From contig NZ_JAGQEE010000001.1 in the NCBI RefSeq assembly GCF_018304945.1, positions 1,798,001-1,862,000 on the forward strand: DNA of 64,000 nt. The letters are read 5' to 3'. Both the position numbers and the translations under genes were made by a program. The notes beneath the pieces were generated by a model. That model ran no database searches, had not been told where the DNA came from, and saw nothing but the letters and a program-made list of their open reading frames with translations. Shown here in pieces: positions 45,699 to 53,511 of this stretch (its first letter is position 1; every line of letters starts with the position of its first letter). This stretch comes from Collimonas humicola (GTDB lineage: Bacteria > Pseudomonadota > Gammaproteobacteria > Burkholderiales > Burkholderiaceae_D).

Positions 45699-45750
45699 AT
45701 TATACCCGTGGCGATTAATTGAGAGACAAGCTTTACTAATGATTAATTGA
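45699..45750 (-). promoter_or_regulatory. Promoter of the AAA+ operon with direct repeats
   Basis: On the minus strand a perfect TATAAT (45704-45699), with TTGTCT 19 bp further upstream, lies about 30 bases before the first gene. The 10-mer GATTAATTGA occurs twice in direct orientation (45713-45722 and 45741-45750, read on the plus strand), 28 bp apart: one copy in the -10/-35 spacer, the other upstream of the -35. Such spacing suggests an operator pair, but no cognate regulator is identified. Confidence 0.5.
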
Positions 45751-45799
45751 AACAGCTTGTTACAAAGCCAGCCCGTCACGGCCAGCCCCGACACAGGCT

Positions 45800-47275
45800 T
45801 CAGCTTTCATCCTCGCCTAACAGATCCGGCTCTTTCCCCAGCAACCGCTGCGCCGCTTCGCTCGGCAAAGCCTCTACCGATTTCAGCTTGCGCGCCATCT
45901 GGCGGCTGCGCACTTCGGCCTGGTCGATGTTCTTGGCGGCGCGTTCCAGCGTCAGCTTGGTGGCGGCCAGCACATCGCCGAACTTGCCGAATTCTGTCTT
46001 GACTGCGCCCAGCACTTGCCACACTTCCGACGATCGCTTTTCCAGCGCCAGCGTGCGGAAGCCCATCTGCAGGCTGTTCAGCAGCGCCGACAAGGTAGAC
46101 GGTCCGGCGATGCTGATGCGGTGCAGGCGCTGCAACTCGTCGGCCAGGCCCGGGCGGCGCATGACCTCGGCATACAGGCCTTCGGTCGGCAGGAACAGGA
46201 TGGCGAAATCGGTGGTCAGCGGCGGCGACAGGTATTTCTCGGCGATGGTCTTGGCCTCAAGGCGCACTGCCCGCTCCAGTTCCCGCGAAGCCAGCGCAAC
46301 GCCTTCGGCATCGGCGCGGTCGGCGGCATCCGCCAGTCGTTCATACTGTTCCTTCGGGAATTTAGCGTCGATCGGCATCCATACCGGCGTGCCGCCGTCG
46401 TCATTGCCCGGCAGCTTGATGGCGAACTCGACCCGCTCGCCGCTGCCGGGAACTGTTTCCACGTTCTTGGCGTACTGCTCCGGCGTCAGCACCTGTTCCA
46501 GCAGCATTTCCAGCTGCACTTCGCCCCAGGTGCCGCGCGTCTTGACATTGGTCAGCACGCGCTTGAGATCGCCGACGCCGATCGCCAGCTGCTGCATTTC
46601 ACCCAGGCCCTGGTGCACTTTTTCCAGGCGGTCGGAGACGATCTTGAACGATTCGCCCAGGCGCTGTTCCAGCGTCGCATGCAATTTCTCATCGACGGTC
46701 TTGCGCATTTCTTCCAGCCGCAAGCCATTGTCGGTTTGCAGGTCCTTGATCCTGGCTTCCAGCGTGGTGCGCACTTCGGCCATGCGCTGCGCATTCGATT
46801 CGGTCAGCGCCGCCAGCGTCTGGTTGAGGGTGTCGCCGAAGCGCTTGAGCGACTGCGCCTGCTCTTCGCGGCTGGTCTGGGCCTGCTGGTTCATCGCCAG
46901 CCGCATGCCGTCGAGCTGCTGGGCGTTGGTCTCGGTGAGCTTGACCAGCTGCTGTGCGAAGGTGTCGATCTGGTTGTTCTGCAAAGTGGCGACGCTGGTC
47001 ATCTGCGCCGCCAGCGTTTGCTGCAGCTGGCCGAAGTTGTTGCCGATTTCCTGCCGCATGTTTTGCGCGCTGCCCTGCACTTCACCGCGCAGGTCGCGCT
47101 GCTGGCGTTCGCCGCGATCTTGCTGATCTTGCTGATGGCGTTGCAGATCGTTCTGCAGCTGCGCCAGCTGCTGCGCCGGATCGGCGCCGCGCGCGCTGCG
47201 CAGGATGGCGACGATCTGCAGCACGATGATGACGGCGGCAACCGCAAGTAGGACGAGTAATTCTGATGAGGGCAT
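45800..47275 (-). CDS. rmuC: DNA recombination protein RmuC
   Basis: RmuC is a putative nuclease-fold protein that limits DNA inversions at short inverted repeats in E. coli. The 491-residue protein has an N-terminal hydrophobic segment (about 5-25), a long Gln-rich coiled coil (about 35-175) and the RmuC domain (TRGTWGEVQLEMLLEQVL, WMPIDAKFPKEQYERL, FLPTEGLYAEVM). It lies 132 bp upstream of the AAA+ operon on the same strand and follows the truncated hemoglobin gene. Confidence 0.93.
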   Translation of the reverse strand: MPSSELLVLLAVAAVIIVLQIVAILRSARGADPAQQLAQLQNDLQRHQQDQQDRGERQQRDLRGEVQGSAQNMRQEIGNNFGQLQQTLAAQMTSVATLQNNQIDTFAQQLVKLTETNAQQLDGMRLAMNQQAQTSREEQAQSLKRFGDTLNQTLAALTESNAQRMAEVRTTLEARIKDLQTDNGLRLEEMRKTVDEKLHATLEQRLGESFKIVSDRLEKVHQGLGEMQQLAIGVGDLKRVLTNVKTRGTWGEVQLEMLLEQVLTPEQYAKNVETVPGSGERVEFAIKLPGNDDGGTPVWMPIDAKFPKEQYERLADAADRADAEGVALASRELERAVRLEAKTIAEKYLSPPLTTDFAILFLPTEGLYAEVMRRPGLADELQRLHRISIAGPSTLSALLNSLQMGFRTLALEKRSSEVWQVLGAVKTEFGKFGDVLAATKLTLERAAKNIDQAEVRSRQMARKLKSVEALPSEAAQRLLGKEPDLLGEDES

Positions 47276-47298
47276 GTAGGCTATTCGATAACGAGCAG

Positions 47299-47736
47299 TT
47301 ATTGGGGAGTATCTGGTTTATTGCGCATCCAGTCGGCGGTCTGGAAGAAGGATGTCAGCAGGCGTTCCTGCAGCCATTCATCCATGCCGACATCCTGCAT
47401 CGCCAGCGCCATGCAGCGCAGCCACTGGTCACGCTCGGGCGAGGCAATGGCGTAAGGCAGGTGGCGGGCGCGCAGGCGCGGATGGCCGAATTGTTCTATG
47501 TACAGATCGGGGCCGCCGCTCCAGCCGGACAGGAACCAGTAGAACTTGTCGCGCGAGCCGTCGAGGGTGGTCGGATGCAAGGCCCGGATCACGGCGAATT
47601 GCGGCTCCAGGTCCATCAGGTCGTAAAAGCGGTCGACCAGCTCGCGCAGCTTGCCGGCGCCGCCGATCAGGTCGTAGATGCTGGCCTGGGATTGCTCCTC
47701 AGGCGCTTGGGTGGTGGCAGTGGTGTCTGTAGTCAT
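47299..47736 (-). CDS. Group II truncated hemoglobin
   Basis: A 145-residue 2-on-2 globin. The proximal His92 is in RARHLPYAI, preceded by the FGHPRL motif; Tyr38 fits position B10 and the WxxxL-type ending DQWLRCMALAM is group II-like. Roles in oxygen or NO chemistry are typical of the family but not demonstrable here. It sits 23 bp upstream of rmuC. Confidence 0.9.
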   Translation of the reverse strand: MTTDTTATTQAPEEQSQASIYDLIGGAGKLRELVDRFYDLMDLEPQFAVIRALHPTTLDGSRDKFYWFLSGWSGGPDLYIEQFGHPRLRARHLPYAIASPERDQWLRCMALAMQDVGMDEWLQERLLTSFFQTADWMRNKPDTPQ

Positions 47737-47795
47737 GGCGGATAATGATAGCGTAAGCCGCCATTATCCTCGAAATAAGCAGATGCAGTGCCGCT

Positions 47796-50300
47796 TCAGG
47801 CCTCGCGCAGCGTCTGCAGCGGCGGCTGGCGCAGCACATGGCGCAAACCCACCCAGCCGCCGGCAAAGGTGCAGCCGGCGCCGATCGCCATCCCCGCCAG
47901 CCATACCAGCGGGCTGAAGGTCCAGGTGAAGCTGAACACATACTGCGCCAGCGCCCAGCCGATGGCGGCGGCGCCGCTGGCTGCCAGGAAGCCGGCCAGG
48001 CTGCCGATCAGGGCGAATTCTATCCATTGCGACTGTGACAACTGCTTACGGGTGGCGCCGAGCGCACGCAACAGGCCGGCTTCGCGGGTGCGCTCATCCT
48101 GCGAGCCGACCAGCGCCGCATACAGCACCAGCGCGCCGGACGCCAGCGTGAACAGGAACAGGAATTCGACCGCTGCCACCACCTGGTTGATCACGCCCTG
48201 GATCTGCCTGATGACGCTGCCGATATCGACCACCGTCAGGTTCGGGAAATCGCGCGTCAGCTGGTTGCCGAAGCCGGCATGCGCATCGGCCAGGTTGAAG
48301 GCGGTGATCCAGGTTTGCGGCATGTCATGCATCAGCCGGGGATTGAGGATGACGAAGAAATTGACCCGCATCGAACCCCATTCCAGCTTGCGGATGCTGG
48401 TCACCGGCGCGCTCACCAGCTGGCCGGCGATATCGAACTGCAGCCGGTCGCCCAGCTTCAGCTTGAGGGTCTTGGCCAACCCTTCCTCGACCGACGCGGC
48501 GGGCTGGCTGTCGTCGAACCATTGGCCGGCCGTGACCATGTTCTGCGGCGGCACTTGCTGCATGGTAGACAGGTTGAATTCGCGGTCGACCAGGCGCTTG
48601 GCTTTGTCGTCAGGATAGGTATCGGCGGTGATCGGCCTGCCGTTGACCTGGGTCAGGCGGCCGCGGATCATCGGAAACAGTTCCGGCCGCGCGATACCGA
48701 TTCCCTGCAGGCGCTGGCCGATCTCGGCGCGCTGGTCGTCCTGGATATTGATCACAAAGCGGTTAGGTGCATCGGCCGGCGTGGCCTGCTGCCAGGCGCC
48801 GATCAGGTCGCCGCGGATCACCGTCAGCAGCAGCAGCGCCATCAAACCCAGCGACAAGGCGACGATCTGCACCACGGTCGCCGCCGGCCGGCGCTGCAGC
48901 GCAGTCAGCGCGAAGCGCCAGCTGGGATGGCGCGACAGCCCGCGGACATGGCGCGAGCCCTTGAGCGCCAGCCAGCCGAGCAAGGCGAACAGGCCGAAGC
49001 CGCCGAGGAAGCCGAGCGCGGTCAGCAAGCCCAGCTTGAGATCGCCGGCCTGCCACAGCAGCAAGCCGATAAAGGTCAGCGTACCGAGGCCGTAGGTGGC
49101 CAGCACCAGCGCCTGCGGCGCGTCCTGCTCGCGCCGGATCACGCGGTTGTGCGGCACATTGCGCAGTTGCAGGATCGGCGGCAAGGCGAAGCCGATCAGC
49201 AGCAGCAGGCCGGTGACCAGGCCTTGCACTGCCGGGATCGCGCTGGCGTTCGGCAAGTCGCTGGAGATGAACTTGCCGAGCAGTTCGAGCAGCATGAAAT
49301 GGGCGCCGAAGCCCAGCAGCACGCCGATCACGCTGCCGGCCAGGCCGATTAGCAGGAATTCCAGCAGATACAATTGGGTCACCTGGTTCTGGGTCATGCC
49401 CAGACAGCGCAGCATGGCGCAGGCATCCAGATGGCGCAGCATGAAGCGGCGCGCCGCCATCGCCACCGCCACCGCTGCCAGCAGCGCCGACAGCAAGCCC
49501 ACCAGCGACAGGAACTGCTCGCCGCGGTCGAGCGTGGCGCGCATTTCCGGGCGGCCGTTTTCCAGGCCTTCGATGCGCACGCCCTTGATGTTCTCGCGGC
49601 TGATATCGCTTTCCACCCACTTCTGGAAATCCTGCACCTGCGGTCCGGTTCCAGCCAGCAGCAAACGATAGGTGACGCGCGAGCCGTCCTGAATCAGGTT
49701 GGTCGAGGCCAGGTCGGCCATGGACAGCATCACGCGCGGCGCAAAATTGATGAAGCCGCTGCCGCGGTCGGGTTCAACCACCAGCACCTTGCCGATGGTG
49801 AAGCTGCGGTCGCCCAGCTTGAGCGGATCGCCGACCTTCAGGTTTAAGGCCGTCAGCATGTTGGCGTCCAGCCAGACCGTGCCGGCGGCCGGCGTCAGGC
49901 GCGTGGCCTGACCGGCGGCGCCGGAAGCATCGGCCACCACCAAGCTACCGCGCAAAGGATATCCAGCGCTGACAGCCTTGAGCGAAGCGAGCTGCGAGCG
50001 TGCGCTGTCGCCCTCGCCGGCCAGCGCCATGCTAGGAAAAACCACGGTATCGGCCAGGGTCAGGTGACGGCGCTCGGCTTCGCTGCGCCAGGCGGGATTG
50101 ATGCGCTGGTCAGCGGAAATCAGCAGGTCCGCTCCCAGCAGCTGGTGCGCATCGCGGCTGAGGCCGGCACGCATGCGGTCGACAAAGAAGCCGACCGCGG
50201 ACAATGAGGCAACTGCAACAATCAGGGCTATCAACAAGAAGCGTAATTCGCCGGCGCGCCAGTCGCGCTGGGTCATGCGTAAGGACTGCAAAAAAATCAT
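47796..50300 (-). CDS. FtsX-like ABC transporter permease (YbbP type)
   Basis: An 834-residue permease of the MacB/FtsX superfamily in the large, duplicated YbbP form: about ten membrane segments, with a first periplasmic domain after helix 1 and a second (RFVINIQDDQRAEIGQRLQG) in the C-terminal half. The start at 50300 overlaps the DUF4126 stop as ATGA; a start 13 codons earlier is unlikely. E. coli YbbP works with the ATPase YbbA, but no ATP-binding gene adjoins it here. Lipid or lipoprotein handling is a guess from relatives. Confidence 0.87.
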   Translation of the reverse strand: MIFLQSLRMTQRDWRAGELRFLLIALIVAVASLSAVGFFVDRMRAGLSRDAHQLLGADLLISADQRINPAWRSEAERRHLTLADTVVFPSMALAGEGDSARSQLASLKAVSAGYPLRGSLVVADASGAAGQATRLTPAAGTVWLDANMLTALNLKVGDPLKLGDRSFTIGKVLVVEPDRGSGFINFAPRVMLSMADLASTNLIQDGSRVTYRLLLAGTGPQVQDFQKWVESDISRENIKGVRIEGLENGRPEMRATLDRGEQFLSLVGLLSALLAAVAVAMAARRFMLRHLDACAMLRCLGMTQNQVTQLYLLEFLLIGLAGSVIGVLLGFGAHFMLLELLGKFISSDLPNASAIPAVQGLVTGLLLLIGFALPPILQLRNVPHNRVIRREQDAPQALVLATYGLGTLTFIGLLLWQAGDLKLGLLTALGFLGGFGLFALLGWLALKGSRHVRGLSRHPSWRFALTALQRRPAATVVQIVALSLGLMALLLLTVIRGDLIGAWQQATPADAPNRFVINIQDDQRAEIGQRLQGIGIARPELFPMIRGRLTQVNGRPITADTYPDDKAKRLVDREFNLSTMQQVPPQNMVTAGQWFDDSQPAASVEEGLAKTLKLKLGDRLQFDIAGQLVSAPVTSIRKLEWGSMRVNFFVILNPRLMHDMPQTWITAFNLADAHAGFGNQLTRDFPNLTVVDIGSVIRQIQGVINQVVAAVEFLFLFTLASGALVLYAALVGSQDERTREAGLLRALGATRKQLSQSQWIEFALIGSLAGFLAASGAAAIGWALAQYVFSFTWTFSPLVWLAGMAIGAGCTFAGGWVGLRHVLRQPPLQTLREA

Positions 50301-50881
50301 GTGGCAAGCCTTTGGAAGACCCAGCGGATACCGCGCCACAGCTTAGGCACCAGCCAGATCGCAAACAGAAAAAACAGGAACAGGAAGGCAAACAGCAGCC
50401 AGGGATGGAAAAACGCCGCCCACAGGCCGCCCAGCACCGTCGCATCCTCGGAAAACGAGGCGGTCCAGTTGCTCAGCGGCTCCGGCGAGGTATTGATCAT
50501 GGCGCGACTGCCGGCCTTGGTGGCATGCGCGCCCAGGGCGAAAGTGCCGCCCACCAGCGCCGCCACCGTGGTCCAGGCCGGATCCATGTGGCCCATGGCC
50601 GCCACCGCCAGGATCGCGCCGGCCGGAATCCGGATGAAGGTATGGATGGCGTCCCAGACCGAATCCAGGCCGGGAATTTTGTCCACCAGAAACTCGATTG
50701 CGGTCAGCAGGCCGGTCACGCCGATCACCCAGGGCGATTCCAGCACCTGCAGCGCCTGCGGCAAATCGATCCAGCCGGCGCGGCCGAACCAGCCGGCGAT
50801 GAAGAGCGCCATGTAGAGGCGGATGCCGCTGGCCCAGGACAGGCCGCCAGCAAGGGCGGCACTGGAAAGTGTATCGATCAT
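50297..50881 (-). CDS. DUF4126 membrane protein
   Basis: A 194-residue membrane protein with about 4-5 hydrophobic segments, starting MIDTLSSAALAGGLSWASGIRL. GWIDLPQALQVLESPWVIGV and FLVDKIPGLDSVWDAIHTFI match the DUF4126 pattern. Function is unknown. It is translationally coupled (ATGA) to the FtsX-like permease, suggesting the two act together. Confidence 0.8.
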   Translation of the reverse strand: MIDTLSSAALAGGLSWASGIRLYMALFIAGWFGRAGWIDLPQALQVLESPWVIGVTGLLTAIEFLVDKIPGLDSVWDAIHTFIRIPAGAILAVAAMGHMDPAWTTVAALVGGTFALGAHATKAGSRAMINTSPEPLSNWTASFSEDATVLGGLWAAFFHPWLLFAFLFLFFLFAIWLVPKLWRGIRWVFQRLAT

Positions 50882-51048
50882 GATGTCCCCTTCTCTCTCC
50901 GGATGGGTCGGTTTCAGGCATGCCTGGCATGCATCTTCATTTTATACGAAGCACAATTTAAACAAGCGTAACGTAAACCTACGCCAGCTGCCGAAGATTA
51001 GCCAGCGGGATTGCAAAATCGATGACGGGCTGATGCCCGGACGCCACT

Positions 51049-51081
51049 GGCGCCTGCGGCAAACGGCGCACCGCAGGCGCC
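51049..51081. repeat. Inverted repeat between DUF4126 and aroC
   Basis: GGCGCCTGCGG (51049-51059) pairs perfectly with CCGCAGGCGCC (51071-51081) around an 11-base loop. There is no T tract on either side, so it is not a clear terminator; it may be a second, Rho-assisted stop signal downstream of the aroC terminator. The rest of the 280-bp gap shows nothing else. Confidence 0.6.
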
Positions 51082-51113
51082 GGCGGGCGATTATCAACAG
51101 CGGAAGCGAAAGG

Positions 51114-51139
51114 AAAAACGCCACCGGATCACGGTGGCG
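51114..51139 (-). terminator. Terminator of aroC
   Basis: On the minus strand CGCCACCG pairs with CGGTGGCG around a 5-base loop and is followed at once by TTTTTCC. It lies about 20 bp after the aroC stop codon. Confidence 0.88.
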
Positions 51140-51161
51140 CGGGAAGCAATTACTGAAGAAA

Positions 51162-52253
51162 TTACTGCGGATCGACCAGCCGCTCGACCTGTACATCGCC
51201 GCACTGGGCGCGATGGCGCAAGGCGTGGTCCATCAAGACCAGCGCCAGCATGGCTTCGGCAATCGGCGTGGCGCGGATGCCGACGCAAGGATCGTGGCGG
51301 CCGAAAGTCTCGACCGTGGCCGGATTGCCCTGCTTGTCAATCGATTGCTTGGGCGTGCGGATGCTGGAAGTCGGCTTGATGGCGATCGACACGGTGATGT
51401 CCTGGCCGCTGGAAATGCCGCCCAGGATGCCGCCGGCGTTGTTGGTGAGGAAGCCGTGGCGGGTGATTTCATCGCCGTGCTGCGAACCCTTTTGCGCCAC
51501 GCAGGCAAAGCCGGCGCCGATTTCCACTCCTTTGACGGCGTTGATGCCCATCATGGCATAGCCGATTTCGGCGTCCAGCTTGTCGTACAGCGGCTCGCCC
51601 AGGCCGACCGGCACATTGGACGCCACTACATCGATGCGGGCGCCGCAGGAATCGCCGTCTTTACGCAAGGCATCCATATATGCTTCCAGCTGCGCGATCT
51701 GGCTGGCATTGGCGGCAAAAAACGGATTGTCTGGCACATGCTCCCAGGATTCGAAAGCGATCGGCAGCTCGCCCAGCTGGCTCATGCAACCCTTGAAAGT
51801 GGTGCCGTACTGCTGCTTCAGCCACTTCTTGGCGATCGCCGCCGCCGCCACCGCCGGCGCCGTCAGGCGCGCCGAAGAGCGGCCACCGCCGCGCGGATCG
51901 CGGATGCCGTATTTCTGCCAGTAGGTAAAGTCGGCATGGCCGGGACGGAAGGTATCGATGATATTGCCGTAATCCTTGCTGCGCTGGTCCTGGTTGCGGA
52001 TCAGCAGCATGATCGGGGTGCCGGTGGTCTTGCCTTCGTAGACGCCGGACAGGATCTCGACGGTGTCCGGCTCCTGGCGCTGGGTAACGTGGCGCGAGGT
52101 GCCTGGCTTGCGGCGGTCCAGATCGGGCTGGATATCGGCTTCCGACAATTCCATGCCCGGCGGGCAGCCATCGACCACGCAGCCGATGGCCGGGCCGTGG
52201 GATTCGCCGAAGTTGGTGACGCTAAACAGACTGCCGAAGGTATTGCCGGGCAT
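51162..52253 (-). CDS. aroC: Chorismate synthase
   Basis: AroC converts EPSP to chorismate, the branch point of aromatic synthesis, using reduced FMN. Signatures [29 protein letters not shown] and [12 protein letters not shown] are present in order; 363 residues is normal. It starts about 120 bp after the nucleoside hydrolase stop. Confidence 0.97.
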   Translation of the reverse strand: MPGNTFGSLFSVTNFGESHGPAIGCVVDGCPPGMELSEADIQPDLDRRKPGTSRHVTQRQEPDTVEILSGVYEGKTTGTPIMLLIRNQDQRSKDYGNIIDTFRPGHADFTYWQKYGIRDPRGGGRSSARLTAPAVAAAAIAKKWLKQQYGTTFKGCMSQLGELPIAFESWEHVPDNPFFAANASQIAQLEAYMDALRKDGDSCGARIDVVASNVPVGLGEPLYDKLDAEIGYAMMGINAVKGVEIGAGFACVAQKGSQHGDEITRHGFLTNNAGGILGGISSGQDITVSIAIKPTSSIRTPKQSIDKQGNPATVETFGRHDPCVGIRATPIAEAMLALVLMDHALRHRAQCGDVQVERLVDPQ

Positions 52254-52283
52254 GATAATCCAGAGAAAAAGGGGCTGAAAAGC

Positions 52284-52333
52284 ATGATTTTACCAGCGCC
52301 ACCCCTCAGGGGCTACCCGGCCGGCAAAATCAT
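52284..52333. terminator. Nested hairpin between nucleoside hydrolase and aroC
   Basis: ATGATTTT (52284-52291) pairs with AAAATCAT (52326-52333) and encloses CCCC-TCA-GGGG (52302-52312). Read on the minus strand the outer 3' arm is T-poor, so it is at best a weak terminator; a processing or attenuation structure ahead of aroC is equally possible. Confidence 0.4.
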
Positions 52334-52376
52334 TATCTTTTCAACACCTTGATCGCGGGAGGACACCGCTGCCCAT

Positions 52377-53483
52377 CTACGGCAATTTTGCCAGCTGCGC
52401 AGTCAGCAGGTCGAAAAATCCCTGGGTATCGCCTTCGGTGATCCAGCGCGCATTCTCCGGCTTCTTGGTCGCGCGGTAGTAATCGACCACGGTGGCGCCG
52501 AAGGTCGGCCCTTCGCGGGTATCGACTTCAACATTGACCATGCGGCCCTTGAACATGTCCGGCTTGAGCAGGTAGCCGATGGTGGTGGCGTCATGCACCG
52601 GCCCGCCCGGCAAGCCGTATTGCTTGATGTCATATTCGACATAGGCGTCGAGGATGTCGGCGGCGATCTTGCCGGCGTTGTTGCCGATCTTGCGCAGCCG
52701 GTCTATGCGTTCCGGACTGGTCAGCATCTTGTGCGTAACGTCGAGCGGAATGACAGTAAGCGGCAGGCCGCTCTTGAACACCACGTCGGCTGCATGCGGA
52801 TCGGCGAACACGTTGAATTCCGCCGCCGGCGTGATATTGCCGCCGTTGAAATGGGCGCCGCCCATCATGATGATTTCCTTGATGCCCTGGCGGATCTCGG
52901 GATGTTCGATCAGCGCCATGGCCAGGTTGGTTTGCGGGCCCAGGGTCACGATCGTCAGGCTCGCCGGCGCCGCCGCCAGCAGCGTCTCGACCAGGTATTG
53001 CACCGCCGAGCCTTTGGCCAGCGGCTGCTTCGGTTCAAAGATCTTGACGCCAGTGACGCCTTCGGCGCCATGCACCTCGGCGGCATAGATCGGCGCGCGC
53101 AGCATCGGCCGCGAGCAGCCGGCATACACCGGCACGTCCGGGCGGTTGGCCCATTCGCGCACCATGCGCGCATTGCGCGCGGTGTAGCGCAGCTGGACAT
53201 TGCCGGCCACCGTGGTGAGCGCCTTGACATCCAGGCGATCGCGCGCGGACAAGGCCAGCAGTATGGCGATCACATCGTCGGCGCCGGGATCGGTGTCGAT
53301 GATCAGGGGAACCGGGCCGGCTGCAGGGTTAGCTACAGTAGCGGCGGCTAGCGTGGTTTGCATAGGCAGGGTACTCAGTAAAAGGCTTCCGGCCAGCAGC
53401 TTGCCGCCGCCGGTCAGGAAGCGACGGCGTGCGGCATGCACCGCTACGGCCTCATCCAACAGGAGATTGTTCAGTTTCGCCAT
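52377..53483 (-). CDS. Exported nucleoside hydrolase (Tat signal)
   Basis: An inosine-uridine-preferring nucleoside hydrolase-like protein splitting nucleosides into base and ribose. The calcium-binding motif DTDPGADD is at residues 63-70, with TLGPQTNLA and the late HDATTIGYLL (catalytic His region). Residues 17-50 form a twin-arginine-type signal (ARRRFLTGGG, then a hydrophobic stretch), so the enzyme is predicted to be periplasmic, unlike most characterised members. Length is 368 residues. It is 28 bp downstream of the MFS-PlsC gene. Confidence 0.88.
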   Translation of the reverse strand: MAKLNNLLLDEAVAVHAARRRFLTGGGKLLAGSLLLSTLPMQTTLAAATVANPAAGPVPLIIDTDPGADDVIAILLALSARDRLDVKALTTVAGNVQLRYTARNARMVREWANRPDVPVYAGCSRPMLRAPIYAAEVHGAEGVTGVKIFEPKQPLAKGSAVQYLVETLLAAAPASLTIVTLGPQTNLAMALIEHPEIRQGIKEIIMMGGAHFNGGNITPAAEFNVFADPHAADVVFKSGLPLTVIPLDVTHKMLTSPERIDRLRKIGNNAGKIAADILDAYVEYDIKQYGLPGGPVHDATTIGYLLKPDMFKGRMVNVEVDTREGPTFGATVVDYYRATKKPENARWITEGDTQGFFDLLTAQLAKLP

Positions 53484-53511
53484 TACTCTAATTCCTTTTC
53501 TGTCTGCGTGG

